From: Paludibacteraceae bacterium
GTDB lineage: Bacteria > Bacteroidota > Bacteroidia > Bacteroidales > Paludibacteraceae
Assembly (NCBI GenBank): GCA_017394705.1
Contig: JAFPXH010000005.1
Span: forward strand, 62,001-126,000
DNA length: 64,000 bases
Direction of reading: 5' to 3'
The number at the start of each line of letters is the position of its first letter. Within the stretch, counting starts at the first letter, position 1. This document shows, piece by piece, positions 17,045 to 25,208 of this stretch. Position numbers and translations under genes: made by a program. The notes below the pieces were generated by a model. That model was not told the DNA's origin. It did not search any database and worked only from the letters and a program-made list of their open reading frames with translations.

Positions 17045-18869
17045 AGTACCCGGGCTTGCCGTCCAAACCATCCGGACGGGCATACTCGATGCCGGTATTG
17101 TTCGCATCGTACTTGGTACCTTTTCCGCCGACGAGGTGGGTAGCGTTGAGGAAAATGGTCGACGTGCCAAACACAACGTGTCCAGGAGTATTTTTGCTCC
17201 AATCATCATTGCAATAAATAGTCTCTACTTTACAGTTTTCGAACATTTTTTCATACCACATTACTTTGTGCATATCAAAACCAGTTAGGTCAATGACCTT
17301 AATGCCACTTTCAGCGAACATACGATTCATATTTTCCACTTTTGAAGTATTGAGATAGTCCAAATGCTCAATTGTTTCAAGATTATAGAACTCGCTAAAC
17401 CATTGTTTTGTAAGTGTAGGTAGTGCCTCTTTCACAGACTCATCGAGAACAATTTTCTTCACGTTTTTACAATATTCGCCAAGCCCCTCATTTCCTAAAT
17501 TCTCATCCCATTTAGTTCGTTTTCCCGGCAGGTCATTGGGGTTCTTTTGGTAGTAAAGCGTCAAAGTGGTTTCATCATCGGACATCATGGCAAATATTCC
17601 ACTTCTGGTGAAATAACCGGGTTTACCGTTGTTCGGATCGTCAAGCCGTGCATAGGAGGCATCCATGTTTGCATCGCTATATTTTGTTCCTCTTCCGCCG
17701 ACCAGTGAGGTACAGCCGTTGAACATTTGTGAGGAAGATTGAGTAGAGGAAGAATAGTCATCCGAGCAAATGATGGTAGTCAATGCAGAGCAACCGATAA
17801 ACATAGCATCCTTTTTGGCGTTTGGAAATCGAAATCCTGTAAGGTCAATGGTCTTTAGACTTGTGCAATTCATAAACATATACGATACATCCTTTAACCA
17901 TGACGTAAGATATGCCAAATTCTTTACGTTTTCCAAGCTGCTCATGTTCGCGAACCATCTCTCGGTAGAATGGGGTTTGTGATCATTCAGAGAAGGATCA
18001 ATCTCAACGGTTTTAACCGCATGGCGTTGCGGTAGAGTCATTTTATCCAGATACATCACTTGGCTGCGCGTTTCTTTCAGGTTATCGTGATACAAGGTGA
18101 GCGTGCTACTTCCTGCATCAAACGCAGCATATAGTTCTGTAGCGCAGCCTGTGAAATAACCCTTTTCTCCATTTGCCCCGTCCGGTCTGGCATACTCGAC
18201 ACCGGTATGGTTTGCATCATACTTGGTTCCTTTGCCACCGACAAGAGAAGTACAATCTAAGAACATATCTTGACGATACTTAGAATCCTGAGCACTAAAA
18301 TCCATATCGCAGTAAATAGTTTTTAATTTACTACAACCATGGAACATAAGATTCCCTGAAAAATATCCCATATTACGTAAATCCAGCGAAGTAACGGCAT
18401 CGCAACCCTGGAACATAGAACTACAATCGCCTGCCGACCGCGGATTGAAATGGCTGACATCAATGGCCTTGAGAGCATGACAGCCCCGGAACATACATGA
18501 GAAGTCATGAACTTCCGTAACGTCGAGATAGTCCAGATGCTCAATCGTTTCTGCGTGCTCGAAACCGTCAAACCAATTAGCAGTGGTGGTAGGCTTTGCA
18601 AAAGTCATGGATTTATCCAATACGATTTGCTTCACATGGTTGCTTTGGTAATTAGGCGTGGAGGCATTGTTGTTATACACATTCCGCCATCCCCTCTCTC
18701 CGCCTCTTTTCTCGCGCTGCGCGTCGAAATAAAGCGTAAGGATGTTTCCGTCCGCGCTGATAGCCGCATAAATCTCCGCGCCTTCTTCAGGACCGCTCGG
18801 TTCGCACGAACTCATTGTGCCAAGGATTGCGCCCACCAGGCACAGAGCCCAAATAAAATGTTTCTTCAT
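17031..18869 (-). CDS. BspA-like (DUF285) surface lipoprotein with three modules
   Basis: A 612-residue lipoprotein. The ATG at 18869 gives a signal peptide MKKHFIWALCLVGAILG ending in a lipobox-like MSSC with Cys22; an upstream in-frame start adds 11 unlikely residues. The mature part has three similar modules, each starting with a TLTLY strand and ending in GYFT. Each module contains DUF285-type repeats with phrases such as TIEHLDYL, MFxGCxxL and LVGGKGTKYDANxTG. DUF285 proteins are surface-exposed and related to BspA of Tannerella, which binds host proteins; no ligand can be inferred here. The gene lies convergent to the exosortase gene but has no C-terminal sorting signal. Confidence 0.8.
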   Translation of the reverse strand: MKKHFIWALCLVGAILGTMSSCEPSGPEEGAEIYAAISADGNILTLYFDAQREKRGGERGWRNVYNNNASTPNYQSNHVKQIVLDKSMTFAKPTTTANWFDGFEHAETIEHLDYLDVTEVHDFSCMFRGCHALKAIDVSHFNPRSAGDCSSMFQGCDAVTSLDLRNMGYFSGNLMFHGCSKLKTIYCDMDFSAQDSKYRQDMFLDCTSLVGGKGTKYDANHTGVEYARPDGANGEKGYFTGCATELYAAFDAGSSTLTLYHDNLKETRSQVMYLDKMTLPQRHAVKTVEIDPSLNDHKPHSTERWFANMSSLENVKNLAYLTSWLKDVSYMFMNCTSLKTIDLTGFRFPNAKKDAMFIGCSALTTIICSDDYSSSTQSSSQMFNGCTSLVGGRGTKYSDANMDASYARLDDPNNGKPGYFTRSGIFAMMSDDETTLTLYYQKNPNDLPGKRTKWDENLGNEGLGEYCKNVKKIVLDESVKEALPTLTKQWFSEFYNLETIEHLDYLNTSKVENMNRMFAESGIKVIDLTGFDMHKVMWYEKMFENCKVETIYCNDDWSKNTPGHVVFGTSTIFLNATHLVGGKGTKYDANNTGIEYARPDGLDGKPGYFTRK

Positions 18870-18874
18870 AATAT

Positions 18875-20737
18875 TTATTGTTTTTGGATCGTTTCCAACC
18901 AATGGAGCAGAGTAGTCTTAATAGCACTAACGATGCTCCATGTTTTCGATGCTTGTGTAGTGTCGCCTGTCAGGAGGTCCGGCACAGCGTTTCCTGTCTC
19001 CTGTTCAGGATAGACAACCATGTAACTATGGTCGGCAAAAAAGCGCGCGAGCATGTCCGGCACTTGCTCAAAAAGCGGATTGAAGGAAGGCGTGGACGGA
19101 CGTGCGTTAATCATCACAATCATATCGTCTTTGTCCATCTGCTTCGCCATCATAAGCACGTCCTCCCAGTCTTCCATCTCCCGATAAGAGGCACGGAGAT
19201 ACTTGCCCTTACGGCGACAGAAAGCCTGCAAGGCTTTTTGTGTATCCTCATTGGTGAAGAAAATGACCTTGGCGCCAATCTGGCTGCTGAGTCGCCGTAT
19301 AAGTCCGAAGCAGGAGATGAAATCATGCTCTTTCTCTGCATAGCGCGGCACTGCCACCAAAATGCGTGAGATGGTGTTGATAGGCTGTGCAGGATGGTAG
19401 ATAATCGCCGCTTTGGATTGATTATTTACCAGTTTGCGGGCCTCCGTCCAATCGCTCTCGTTGGTAAAATCCGGTTCGTGTAATTCACTTAATTCACTCA
19501 GCTCACGCAGTTCGTAATGCCTGTTCTCTGCCACGGTCATCATCAGCCAACTGTCATCGGTCTTATCTGCCTCAAGGCGCGCACTCTCTTGCAGCGAGAG
19601 CTGTTTGGCGGCATACTCGGTGGCAAAAGAGGCGGAGGTACAAAGTACTAAAATCATGAGCACCGCGGCATTTAATATCTCTGCATCGAAAATACCAATC
19701 TCGAAACCGATGGTCACAATCGCCAGCGTACCGGCCGCAGTCGCATGGGTGAGACCGAAAATGAGCTGTCGTTCCACGCCCTGAAGACGGAAACTGATTT
19801 GTGCCAGCCACGCCGCCAACCATTTGCCCGCCAGTTTGGTAGCAATCATGACGACTGCGATGATAATAGTCGTCCATCCGCTCCAAAGGAGCGATATATC
19901 AATCATCATTCCTACGCCCATCAGGAAAAGCGGGACGAAAAGGTTATTCCCTACAAAATTGATGCGCTGCATAACCGGACTGAGGTTCGGCACCAGTTTA
20001 TTCATCGCAACGCCGCACATGAAGGCTCCTAATATTCCTTCCAAACCCGCCCATTCAGCCATGAAAGCAGAGATCACCATCAGCGTCATGACAATCAGAA
20101 AACCGCTTGTGGCGTCTGACCAACGTTTGAAGAAGCGTTGCGCGAGCCACGGGAAGACGATTGTAATCATGACAAGCGTGAGAATGATTTTCCCCATTAA
20201 CAGCCATGCATTAACCGTCTCCGAGTCATTCAGTTTGCTTTTTACAAACGCAAGCACAAGCAGAGCAAGTGTGATGGAGAGCATTGTTCCGCCTACGGCG
20301 ATGTTCACCGCCGCATTCTTCTGCACGCCGTAACGGCTGACAATGGGGTAGGTCATCAATGTGTGACTGCCGTACATGGCGCCCATCAGCGCACTCGTTG
20401 TCCCGTTGAATCCAAGTAGCAGACTGGTCAAAAAACCTAAACCGAAAGGCACGATAAAAGAGTATATACCGAAAATAACCGCCCTCGTGCGCTGTTGGCG
20501 AAAATCATTGACGTCCACTTCGATACCCGCCTGTAGCATAATATACAACATTCCGATTTTGCCGAGCGCCTGGATAGAAGTGCTGCTGGCCAGCAGATTA
20601 AACCCGAACGGACCGACCAAAATACCCACCAGAATAAAACCCACAATACTGGGAATGCGGATCTTACGGCAAATCATCGGTACCAACAGAATGGTGGCAA
20701 GAACGATGGATATGATGGCTAAGGGGTTGGTAATCAT
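18875..20737 (-). CDS. Cation:proton antiporter, CPA2/Kef type, with USP-like tail
   Basis: A 620-residue protein. The first 380 residues hold 12-13 hydrophobic segments of a CPA2 exchanger (VGFILVGILVGPFGFN early, GAFMCGVAMNKL in the middle). After about residue 390 comes a soluble region resembling a universal-stress-protein fold with AIIYHPAQPINT and RILVAVPRYAEKEHDF. It probably exchanges Na+ or K+ for H+; the ion cannot be read from the sequence. The linker contains RELSELSELHEPDFTNES, encoded by a word repeat (19474-19514). It lies 5 nt upstream of the lipoprotein start and 24 nt after uvrA, so the three may be co-transcribed. Confidence 0.88.
   Translation of the reverse strand: MITNPLAIISIVLATILLVPMICRKIRIPSIVGFILVGILVGPFGFNLLASSTSIQALGKIGMLYIMLQAGIEVDVNDFRQQRTRAVIFGIYSFIVPFGLGFLTSLLLGFNGTTSALMGAMYGSHTLMTYPIVSRYGVQKNAAVNIAVGGTMLSITLALLVLAFVKSKLNDSETVNAWLLMGKIILTLVMITIVFPWLAQRFFKRWSDATSGFLIVMTLMVISAFMAEWAGLEGILGAFMCGVAMNKLVPNLSPVMQRINFVGNNLFVPLFLMGVGMMIDISLLWSGWTTIIIAVVMIATKLAGKWLAAWLAQISFRLQGVERQLIFGLTHATAAGTLAIVTIGFEIGIFDAEILNAAVLMILVLCTSASFATEYAAKQLSLQESARLEADKTDDSWLMMTVAENRHYELRELSELSELHEPDFTNESDWTEARKLVNNQSKAAIIYHPAQPINTISRILVAVPRYAEKEHDFISCFGLIRRLSSQIGAKVIFFTNEDTQKALQAFCRRKGKYLRASYREMEDWEDVLMMAKQMDKDDMIVMINARPSTPSFNPLFEQVPDMLARFFADHSYMVVYPEQETGNAVPDLLTGDTTQASKTWSIVSAIKTTLLHWLETIQKQ
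19474..19514 (-). repeat. In-frame word repeat inside the antiporter linker
   Basis: Degenerate copies of AATTCACTT / AGCTCACGC on the plus strand. They code for ELSELSEL-like residues between the membrane and soluble parts. Confidence 0.6.
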
Positions 20738-20766
20738 ATGTTAGATTTAAGATTTGAGAGTTCAGA
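20738..20766. repeat. Word repeat between uvrA and the antiporter
   Basis: GTTAGATTTAAGATTTGAGA, then TTCAGATAT. It fills the 24-nt junction and covers the uvrA stop codon (20762-20764). Confidence 0.7.
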
Positions 20767-23389
20767 TATACTTTCCGGTTATGCTTTTTTTGTTCTTTCG
20801 GATATCTTCGACAGTGCCTTCCGCTACGATGTGTCCACCGTTTCGGCCGCCTTCCGGTCCCAAGTCGATAATCCAGTCGCAGGCACGGATGACATCCGTA
20901 TTATGCTCAATAATAACGACGGTATTGCCTTTGTTCACCAGTTGGCGCAGCACTCCTAATAACACACGTATATCTTCGAAATGCAGCCCTGTGGTAGGTT
21001 CGTCGAGGATATACAAGGTTTTTCCTGTGGACGGCCTGGAGAGTTCTGTCGCCAGTTTGATGCGTTGGCTCTCTCCTCCGGAGAGGGAGATAGAGGATTG
21101 CCCGAGTTTGATATACCCGAGTCCAACGTCTTGGATGGTTTTTATCTTACGCAGAATAGCCGGTTGTGCTTCAAAGAACTCCACCGCTTGATTCACGGTC
21201 ATATCCAGTACATCGGCAATGGTTTTTCCTTTGAATCGTACCTCCAGTGTTTCGCGGTTATACCGCTGCCCGCCACATGCTTCGCATGGCACATATACAT
21301 CCGGCAGGAAATGCATTTGAATCGTCTTATACCCGTTCCCTGTACATTCCTCGCAACGACCGCCTTTAGCGTTGAAGGAAAAACGCCCCATTTTCCATCC
21401 GCGAATCTTAGATTCGGGTAGTTGGGCAAATAGTTCCCGAATGTCTGTGAATACATTGGTATATGTGGCGGGATTCGAGCGTGGGGTGCGACCGATAGGC
21501 GATTGGTCCACGTTAATCACTTTGTCGATATGCTCTATTCCTTCGATGCCTTCATATGGCAGCGGTTGCGTTTTGCTGCGGTAGAAACGCTGGCTGAGAA
21601 TGGGGTAGAGTGTCTGGTTTATCAGCGAACTCTTACCACTTCCGCTAACCCCCGTGACGGCTACCATCTTACCCAAAGGAATACGCGCAGTGACCTTTTT
21701 GAGATTATTGCCTGTACAGCCGGAGAGAGTTATTTGGAATGGGTGATTTGTAATTGGTGATGGGTGATTTATTTCTGTTACCCCCCGCTCCCCTTTGAGA
21801 TATTGTGCGGTTAGAGTTTCTGTTTTGAGCAAATCCTGCGGTGTACCGGAGAATAGCACTTGTCCGCCGAGCCTCCCGGCTTTAGGACCGATGTCCACTA
21901 ACCAGTCTGCTTCCCGCATCATCTGTTCGTCGTGCTCGACAACAATAACGGAATTGCCTAAGTCGCGCAGTTCCTTGAGACTGCTGATCAGCCGTTGATT
22001 ATCGCGTTGGTGCAAGCCGATAGATGGCTCGTCTAAAATATACAGAACGTTTACCAGCCGGCTGCCAATCTGTGTGGCCAGCCGGATTCGCTGGCTCTCG
22101 CCTCCGGAGAGACTCTCACTACTACGGTTGAGACTGAGATAACTCAACCCCACGGATTGCATGAAACGCAGTCGCGCGCAAATCTCCTTGAGAATAGGCT
22201 CGGCGATGGCTTTCTGTTTGTCGGACAACTCTTTTGAGGCGGGAAGTTGCGTCAAAGTCTTCAGCAGTTCATCGATATCCATGTCTGCCATGTCGGAGAT
22301 GGTATAAGGTCCTATGCGGTAGCTGATGGCTTCTTTATTCAAGCGCTTGCCGTGACATTCAGGACACTCGGTCCATTCCTCTTGTTCTTCTTCCTCATCT
22401 GATAGCTGATTGCCGGCGGCTGATAGTTCCTGTAACTGTTCCCACCAATTCTCTTCCCGTATCGCCTCATCAACATCATCCTTTAATCCATCATCCTTTA
22501 AACTTTCACTTTTCACCTTTCCCAGTCCCTTGCATCGCGGACACCAGCCCGATGGACTGTTGAAAGAGAAGGTATGCGGCGCAGGGTCCGGATAACTGAG
22601 CCCTGTTTCCGGGCACATGAGATTTCTCGATAGAAATCTAATTTGTGATTTGTCCTTGGAGTCCGCGTCGCAAATCATCATAATGCCGTTTCCTTGCGTC
22701 ATGGCGCGGTCCACGGACTGACGCAAACGCAATAGATCATCGGCGTCCCCTTTCACTTTCAGCCGGTCCACGACAACCTCGATATTATGCGTTTTATAGC
22801 GGTCCACCTTCATGCCCGCCACCAATTCCTGCACCTCGCCGTCAATGCGCACATGAACAAAACCTTTCTTTCGGATTGTTTCAAAAAGTTCTTTGTAATG
22901 CCCTTTCCGGTTACTTACCAATGGCGCAAGGAGTAGTATTTTCTTATCGGCATACTCGTGGACGATGAGGTCAATAATCTGCGCATCGGTATAATGCACC
23001 ATTTTCTTGCCGGACAAGTACGAATAGGCCTCTCCGGCTCGTGCATAAAGCAGTCGCAGGAAATCATACACCTCCGTTACGGTACCTACCGTGGAGCGCG
23101 GATTTTTACTGGTGGTCTTCTGGTCTATGGAAATGACAGGACTGAGACCTGTTATGCGGTCCACGTCCGGCCGTTGCATTTGGCCGATGAAACCTCTGGC
23201 ATAGGATGAGAACGTCTCCATATACCGGCGTTGGCCTTCGGCAAAAATGGTATCGAAAGCGAGCGAGGATTTGCCGGAACCGCTTAGACCGGTGATAACT
23301 GTCAATCGTTTGCGCGGAATGGACACATCGATATTCTTCAGGTTGTGAACCCGAGCACCGATAACCTCTATATTGCCTTCCTTTCTCAT
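20762..23389 (-). CDS. uvrA: Excinuclease ABC subunit UvrA, shortened
   Basis: An 875-residue damage-recognition ATPase of nucleotide excision repair; about 940 is usual. It has two ABC cassettes: Walker A GLSGSGKSS near residue 34 and GVSGSGKSS in the second half, signature motifs LSGGESQRIRLA and LSGGESQRIKLA, and zinc module CEEC...CEAC in the second half. The UvrB-binding domain is present. The segment between CPRC (Cys283, Cys286) and CPEC (Cys342, Cys345) is only about 55 residues, acidic and repetitive, where relatives as I remember them carry an insertion domain of about 110. A second tract (HPSPITNHP) precedes the second cassette. The first gene of the minus-strand block, with its own promoter. 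Confidence 0.95.
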   Translation of the reverse strand: MRKEGNIEVIGARVHNLKNIDVSIPRKRLTVITGLSGSGKSSLAFDTIFAEGQRRYMETFSSYARGFIGQMQRPDVDRITGLSPVISIDQKTTSKNPRSTVGTVTEVYDFLRLLYARAGEAYSYLSGKKMVHYTDAQIIDLIVHEYADKKILLLAPLVSNRKGHYKELFETIRKKGFVHVRIDGEVQELVAGMKVDRYKTHNIEVVVDRLKVKGDADDLLRLRQSVDRAMTQGNGIMMICDADSKDKSQIRFLSRNLMCPETGLSYPDPAPHTFSFNSPSGWCPRCKGLGKVKSESLKDDGLKDDVDEAIREENWWEQLQELSAAGNQLSDEEEEQEEWTECPECHGKRLNKEAISYRIGPYTISDMADMDIDELLKTLTQLPASKELSDKQKAIAEPILKEICARLRFMQSVGLSYLSLNRSSESLSGGESQRIRLATQIGSRLVNVLYILDEPSIGLHQRDNQRLISSLKELRDLGNSVIVVEHDEQMMREADWLVDIGPKAGRLGGQVLFSGTPQDLLKTETLTAQYLKGERGVTEINHPSPITNHPFQITLSGCTGNNLKKVTARIPLGKMVAVTGVSGSGKSSLINQTLYPILSQRFYRSKTQPLPYEGIEGIEHIDKVINVDQSPIGRTPRSNPATYTNVFTDIRELFAQLPESKIRGWKMGRFSFNAKGGRCEECTGNGYKTIQMHFLPDVYVPCEACGGQRYNRETLEVRFKGKTIADVLDMTVNQAVEFFEAQPAILRKIKTIQDVGLGYIKLGQSSISLSGGESQRIKLATELSRPSTGKTLYILDEPTTGLHFEDIRVLLGVLRQLVNKGNTVVIIEHNTDVIRACDWIIDLGPEGGRNGGHIVAEGTVEDIRKNKKSITGKYI
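21737..21774 (-). repeat. In-frame word repeat (GGTGATT) inside uvrA
   Basis: Copies of GGTGATTTG / GGTGATGGG on the plus strand, coding for NHPSPITNHP just before the second ABC cassette. A GC-rich run (21781-21797) lies next to it. Confidence 0.8.
22400..22427 (-). repeat. In-frame word repeat (CTGATAG) in the UvrA insertion domain
   Basis: TGATAGCTGAT and GGCTGATAG, coding for SAAGNQLSD within the shrunken insertion domain. Confidence 0.6.
22468..22516 (-). repeat. In-frame word repeat (CATCATCCTTTAA) in the UvrA insertion domain
   Basis: Two copies of CATCATCCTTTAA then ACTTTCACTTTTCAC, coding for KVKSESLKDDGLKDDV directly after the CPRCKGLG motif. Confidence 0.8.
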
Positions 23390-23397
23390 TTAGCCTG

Positions 23398-23429
23398 CAA
23401 AGATACACTTTTTTCTGTACATACACAAG
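23398..23429 (-). promoter_or_regulatory. uvrA promoter
   Basis: Minus strand TATCTTTG (complement of 23398-23405) with CTTGTGTAT (complement of 23421-23429) upstream. The start codon is only 9 nt downstream of the -7 element, so the leader is nearly absent. Confidence 0.8.
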
Positions 23430-23486
23430 CGCGCCCCGCATAAAGCGCACATAAACATTCTTTTTTTTCAAAAAAAAGCGCGCGCG

Positions 23487-23518
23487 CTTGCACAAACCAA
23501 AAAATATTCGTACCTTTG
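23487..23518 (+). promoter_or_regulatory. nitroreductase/pdxA promoter
   Basis: CTTGCACAAA (23487-23496) as -33 element and TACCTTTG (23511-23518) as -7 element, 20 nt before the ATG at 23538. It is divergent to the uvrA promoter; poly-A/T tracts and a self-complementary GCGCGCGC run lie between them. Confidence 0.8.
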
Positions 23519-23537
23519 CGCCCTAAATTGGAGTAAT

Positions 23538-24053
23538 ATGGGCACTTTCTTGGAATTATGTCAAAAACGGCGGTCGATACGTAAGTATACAGCCCAGCCG
23601 ATAGAGCAGGAGAAAATCGATTATATGTTGCGCTGCGCGCTGATGTCCCCCTCGGCGAAACGCACTTGTCCGTGGGAGTTCATCGTGGTGCGTGACGAGG
23701 CAAAGTTGCGCCCGTTGACGGGATGCCGCACGTATGGCAGTCAGATGTTTGCTACAGCGACAGCGGCGATTATCATTGTCTTGGACCCTACGCTATGTGA
23801 TAACACATGGATGGCAGACGGTGCTATCGCGGCTGAGCATATACTGCTGGCGGCTGCCGAGCAGGGAGTGGGAGCCTGTTGGTGTCACGTGCACGAACGC
23901 GAGGGAGCACCGGAGTTAGTGCGCCGATTGTGCCATATACCGGAGGATAAAATGGTGCTGTGCGCCATCGCATTGGGGTATCCAGACGAAGAGCGCATGC
24001 CCTATGACCTCGATAAACTGAAATACGAAAAGATACACAACGAACATTTGTAA
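23538..24053 (+). CDS. Nitroreductase family protein
   Basis: A 171-residue flavoprotein of the NfsA/FRP superfamily. The FMN-phosphate-binding RRSIRKY is at the N-terminus, SPSAKRTCPWEF around residue 37-48 follows the family's PSxxNxQPW pattern, and GVGACWCHVHER and IALGYPDEE are near the C-terminus. It probably reduces a quinone, flavin or nitro compound with NAD(P)H; the substrate is unknown. Its stop is 6 nt before the pdxA ATG, so the pair forms an operon under the promoter at 23487-23518. Confidence 0.88.
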   Translation: MGTFLELCQKRRSIRKYTAQPIEQEKIDYMLRCALMSPSAKRTCPWEFIVVRDEAKLRPLTGCRTYGSQMFATATAAIIIVLDPTLCDNTWMADGAIAAEHILLAAAEQGVGACWCHVHEREGAPELVRRLCHIPEDKMVLCAIALGYPDEERMPYDLDKLKYEKIHNEHL

Positions 24054-24059
24054 TTGGAT

Positions 24060-25193
24060 ATGAAACCGATAATAGCTATCACAGCTGGTGATACCAACGG
24101 CATAGGATACGAAGTGATTATCAAGAGCTTGTTGGCGGGATATATCTTCGAAATCATGCGCCCGGTTATCTACGGCAACGCCGTAGTGGCAAAGCAGCAC
24201 ATACAGACATTAGGCGAAGAATACCATAACGTGACATGGAATATCATCTCCGATGCCCGTCAAGCCAAGGATGGACGCCTCAATCTAATCAGTTGCTATC
24301 CGGATGATACGCCAGTACAGTTTGGTACGGCAACGGACGCGGCGAATAAAGCGGCAAAAGCTGCATTGGACCGCGCTTGTCAGGACCTGAAAGAGGGAAC
24401 GGTACAGGCGTTGGTAACGGCGCCGATTAACAAAGAAGCGCTCGGCGGCGGACATACGGAGTATCTGGCACAGCGCTTTGAAGGCGAACAGTTGATGATG
24501 CTGTGCAGCGACAGTCTGCGCGTGGCATTGGTATGCAATCATGTGGCTATCGCAGATATACCGGCGCAGATAACCGAAGAGCGTATTCTCCAAAAACTAA
24601 CGATACTCAACAATAGTCTCAAACGCGATTTCGGGTTAGAGAAACCGCGTATAGCCGTGCTGGCACTCAACCCGCACGCAGGAGATTCCGGTTTGCTGGG
24701 GAAAGAAGAGCAGGAGATTATTGTTCCTGCGCTCAACAAAGCCAAAGAGCAAGGTATATGGGCGTTCGGCCCTTATCCTTCTGATGGCTTCTTCGGTACC
24801 GGCCATTTCAGCCATTTTGATGCGGTGTTGGCGATGTATCATGACCAGGGATTGATTCCTTTCAAGACCTTGGACATGAGTGGTGTCAATTATACAGCAG
24901 GGCTGTCAATCATCCGTACCTCGCCGGACCATGGCACAGGCTACGATATAGCGGGTAAAGATCAGGCAGACCCTTCAAGTATGCGCAATGCTATTTTTAT
25001 GGCAATAGATGTATTGCGTCAACGGGCCGAGTATGATGAGTTGCGGCGCAATCCGCTGCCTTTCATTGAGCGCGATGACAAAGAAGGCCGCCCGCGCAGG
25101 GAATTCATTGATTTTAAAACCACTACCGGCGGTAATCGCTTTAACAATGTACAGAGGGACGATGTTCCGGGTACAAAAGAACAAAACGTATAA
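24060..25193 (+). CDS. pdxA: 4-hydroxythreonine-4-phosphate dehydrogenase
   Basis: A 377-residue enzyme of pyridoxal 5'-phosphate synthesis that oxidises 4-phosphohydroxy-L-threonine, using NAD. Visible are ITAGDTNGIGYEVI at the N-terminus, ALVTAPINKEAL, the metal ligand in GGGHTEYLA, the ligand in MYHDQGLIPFK and the C-terminal RTSPDHGTGYDIAGK. I chose the ATG at 24060; a TTG two codons earlier is possible. It directly follows the nitroreductase gene. The last 40 residues are less conserved. Confidence 0.94.
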   Translation: MKPIIAITAGDTNGIGYEVIIKSLLAGYIFEIMRPVIYGNAVVAKQHIQTLGEEYHNVTWNIISDARQAKDGRLNLISCYPDDTPVQFGTATDAANKAAKAALDRACQDLKEGTVQALVTAPINKEALGGGHTEYLAQRFEGEQLMMLCSDSLRVALVCNHVAIADIPAQITEERILQKLTILNNSLKRDFGLEKPRIAVLALNPHAGDSGLLGKEEQEIIVPALNKAKEQGIWAFGPYPSDGFFGTGHFSHFDAVLAMYHDQGLIPFKTLDMSGVNYTAGLSIIRTSPDHGTGYDIAGKDQADPSSMRNAIFMAIDVLRQRAEYDELRRNPLPFIERDDKEGRPRREFIDFKTTTGGNRFNNVQRDDVPGTKEQNV

Positions 25194-25208
25194 AAATATA
25201 ACCAATAT

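Noticed and set aside
23470-23492. GCGCGCGC run between uvrA and the nitroreductase as a special structure
   Set aside because: A short self-complementary run between divergent promoters; nothing else supports a function.
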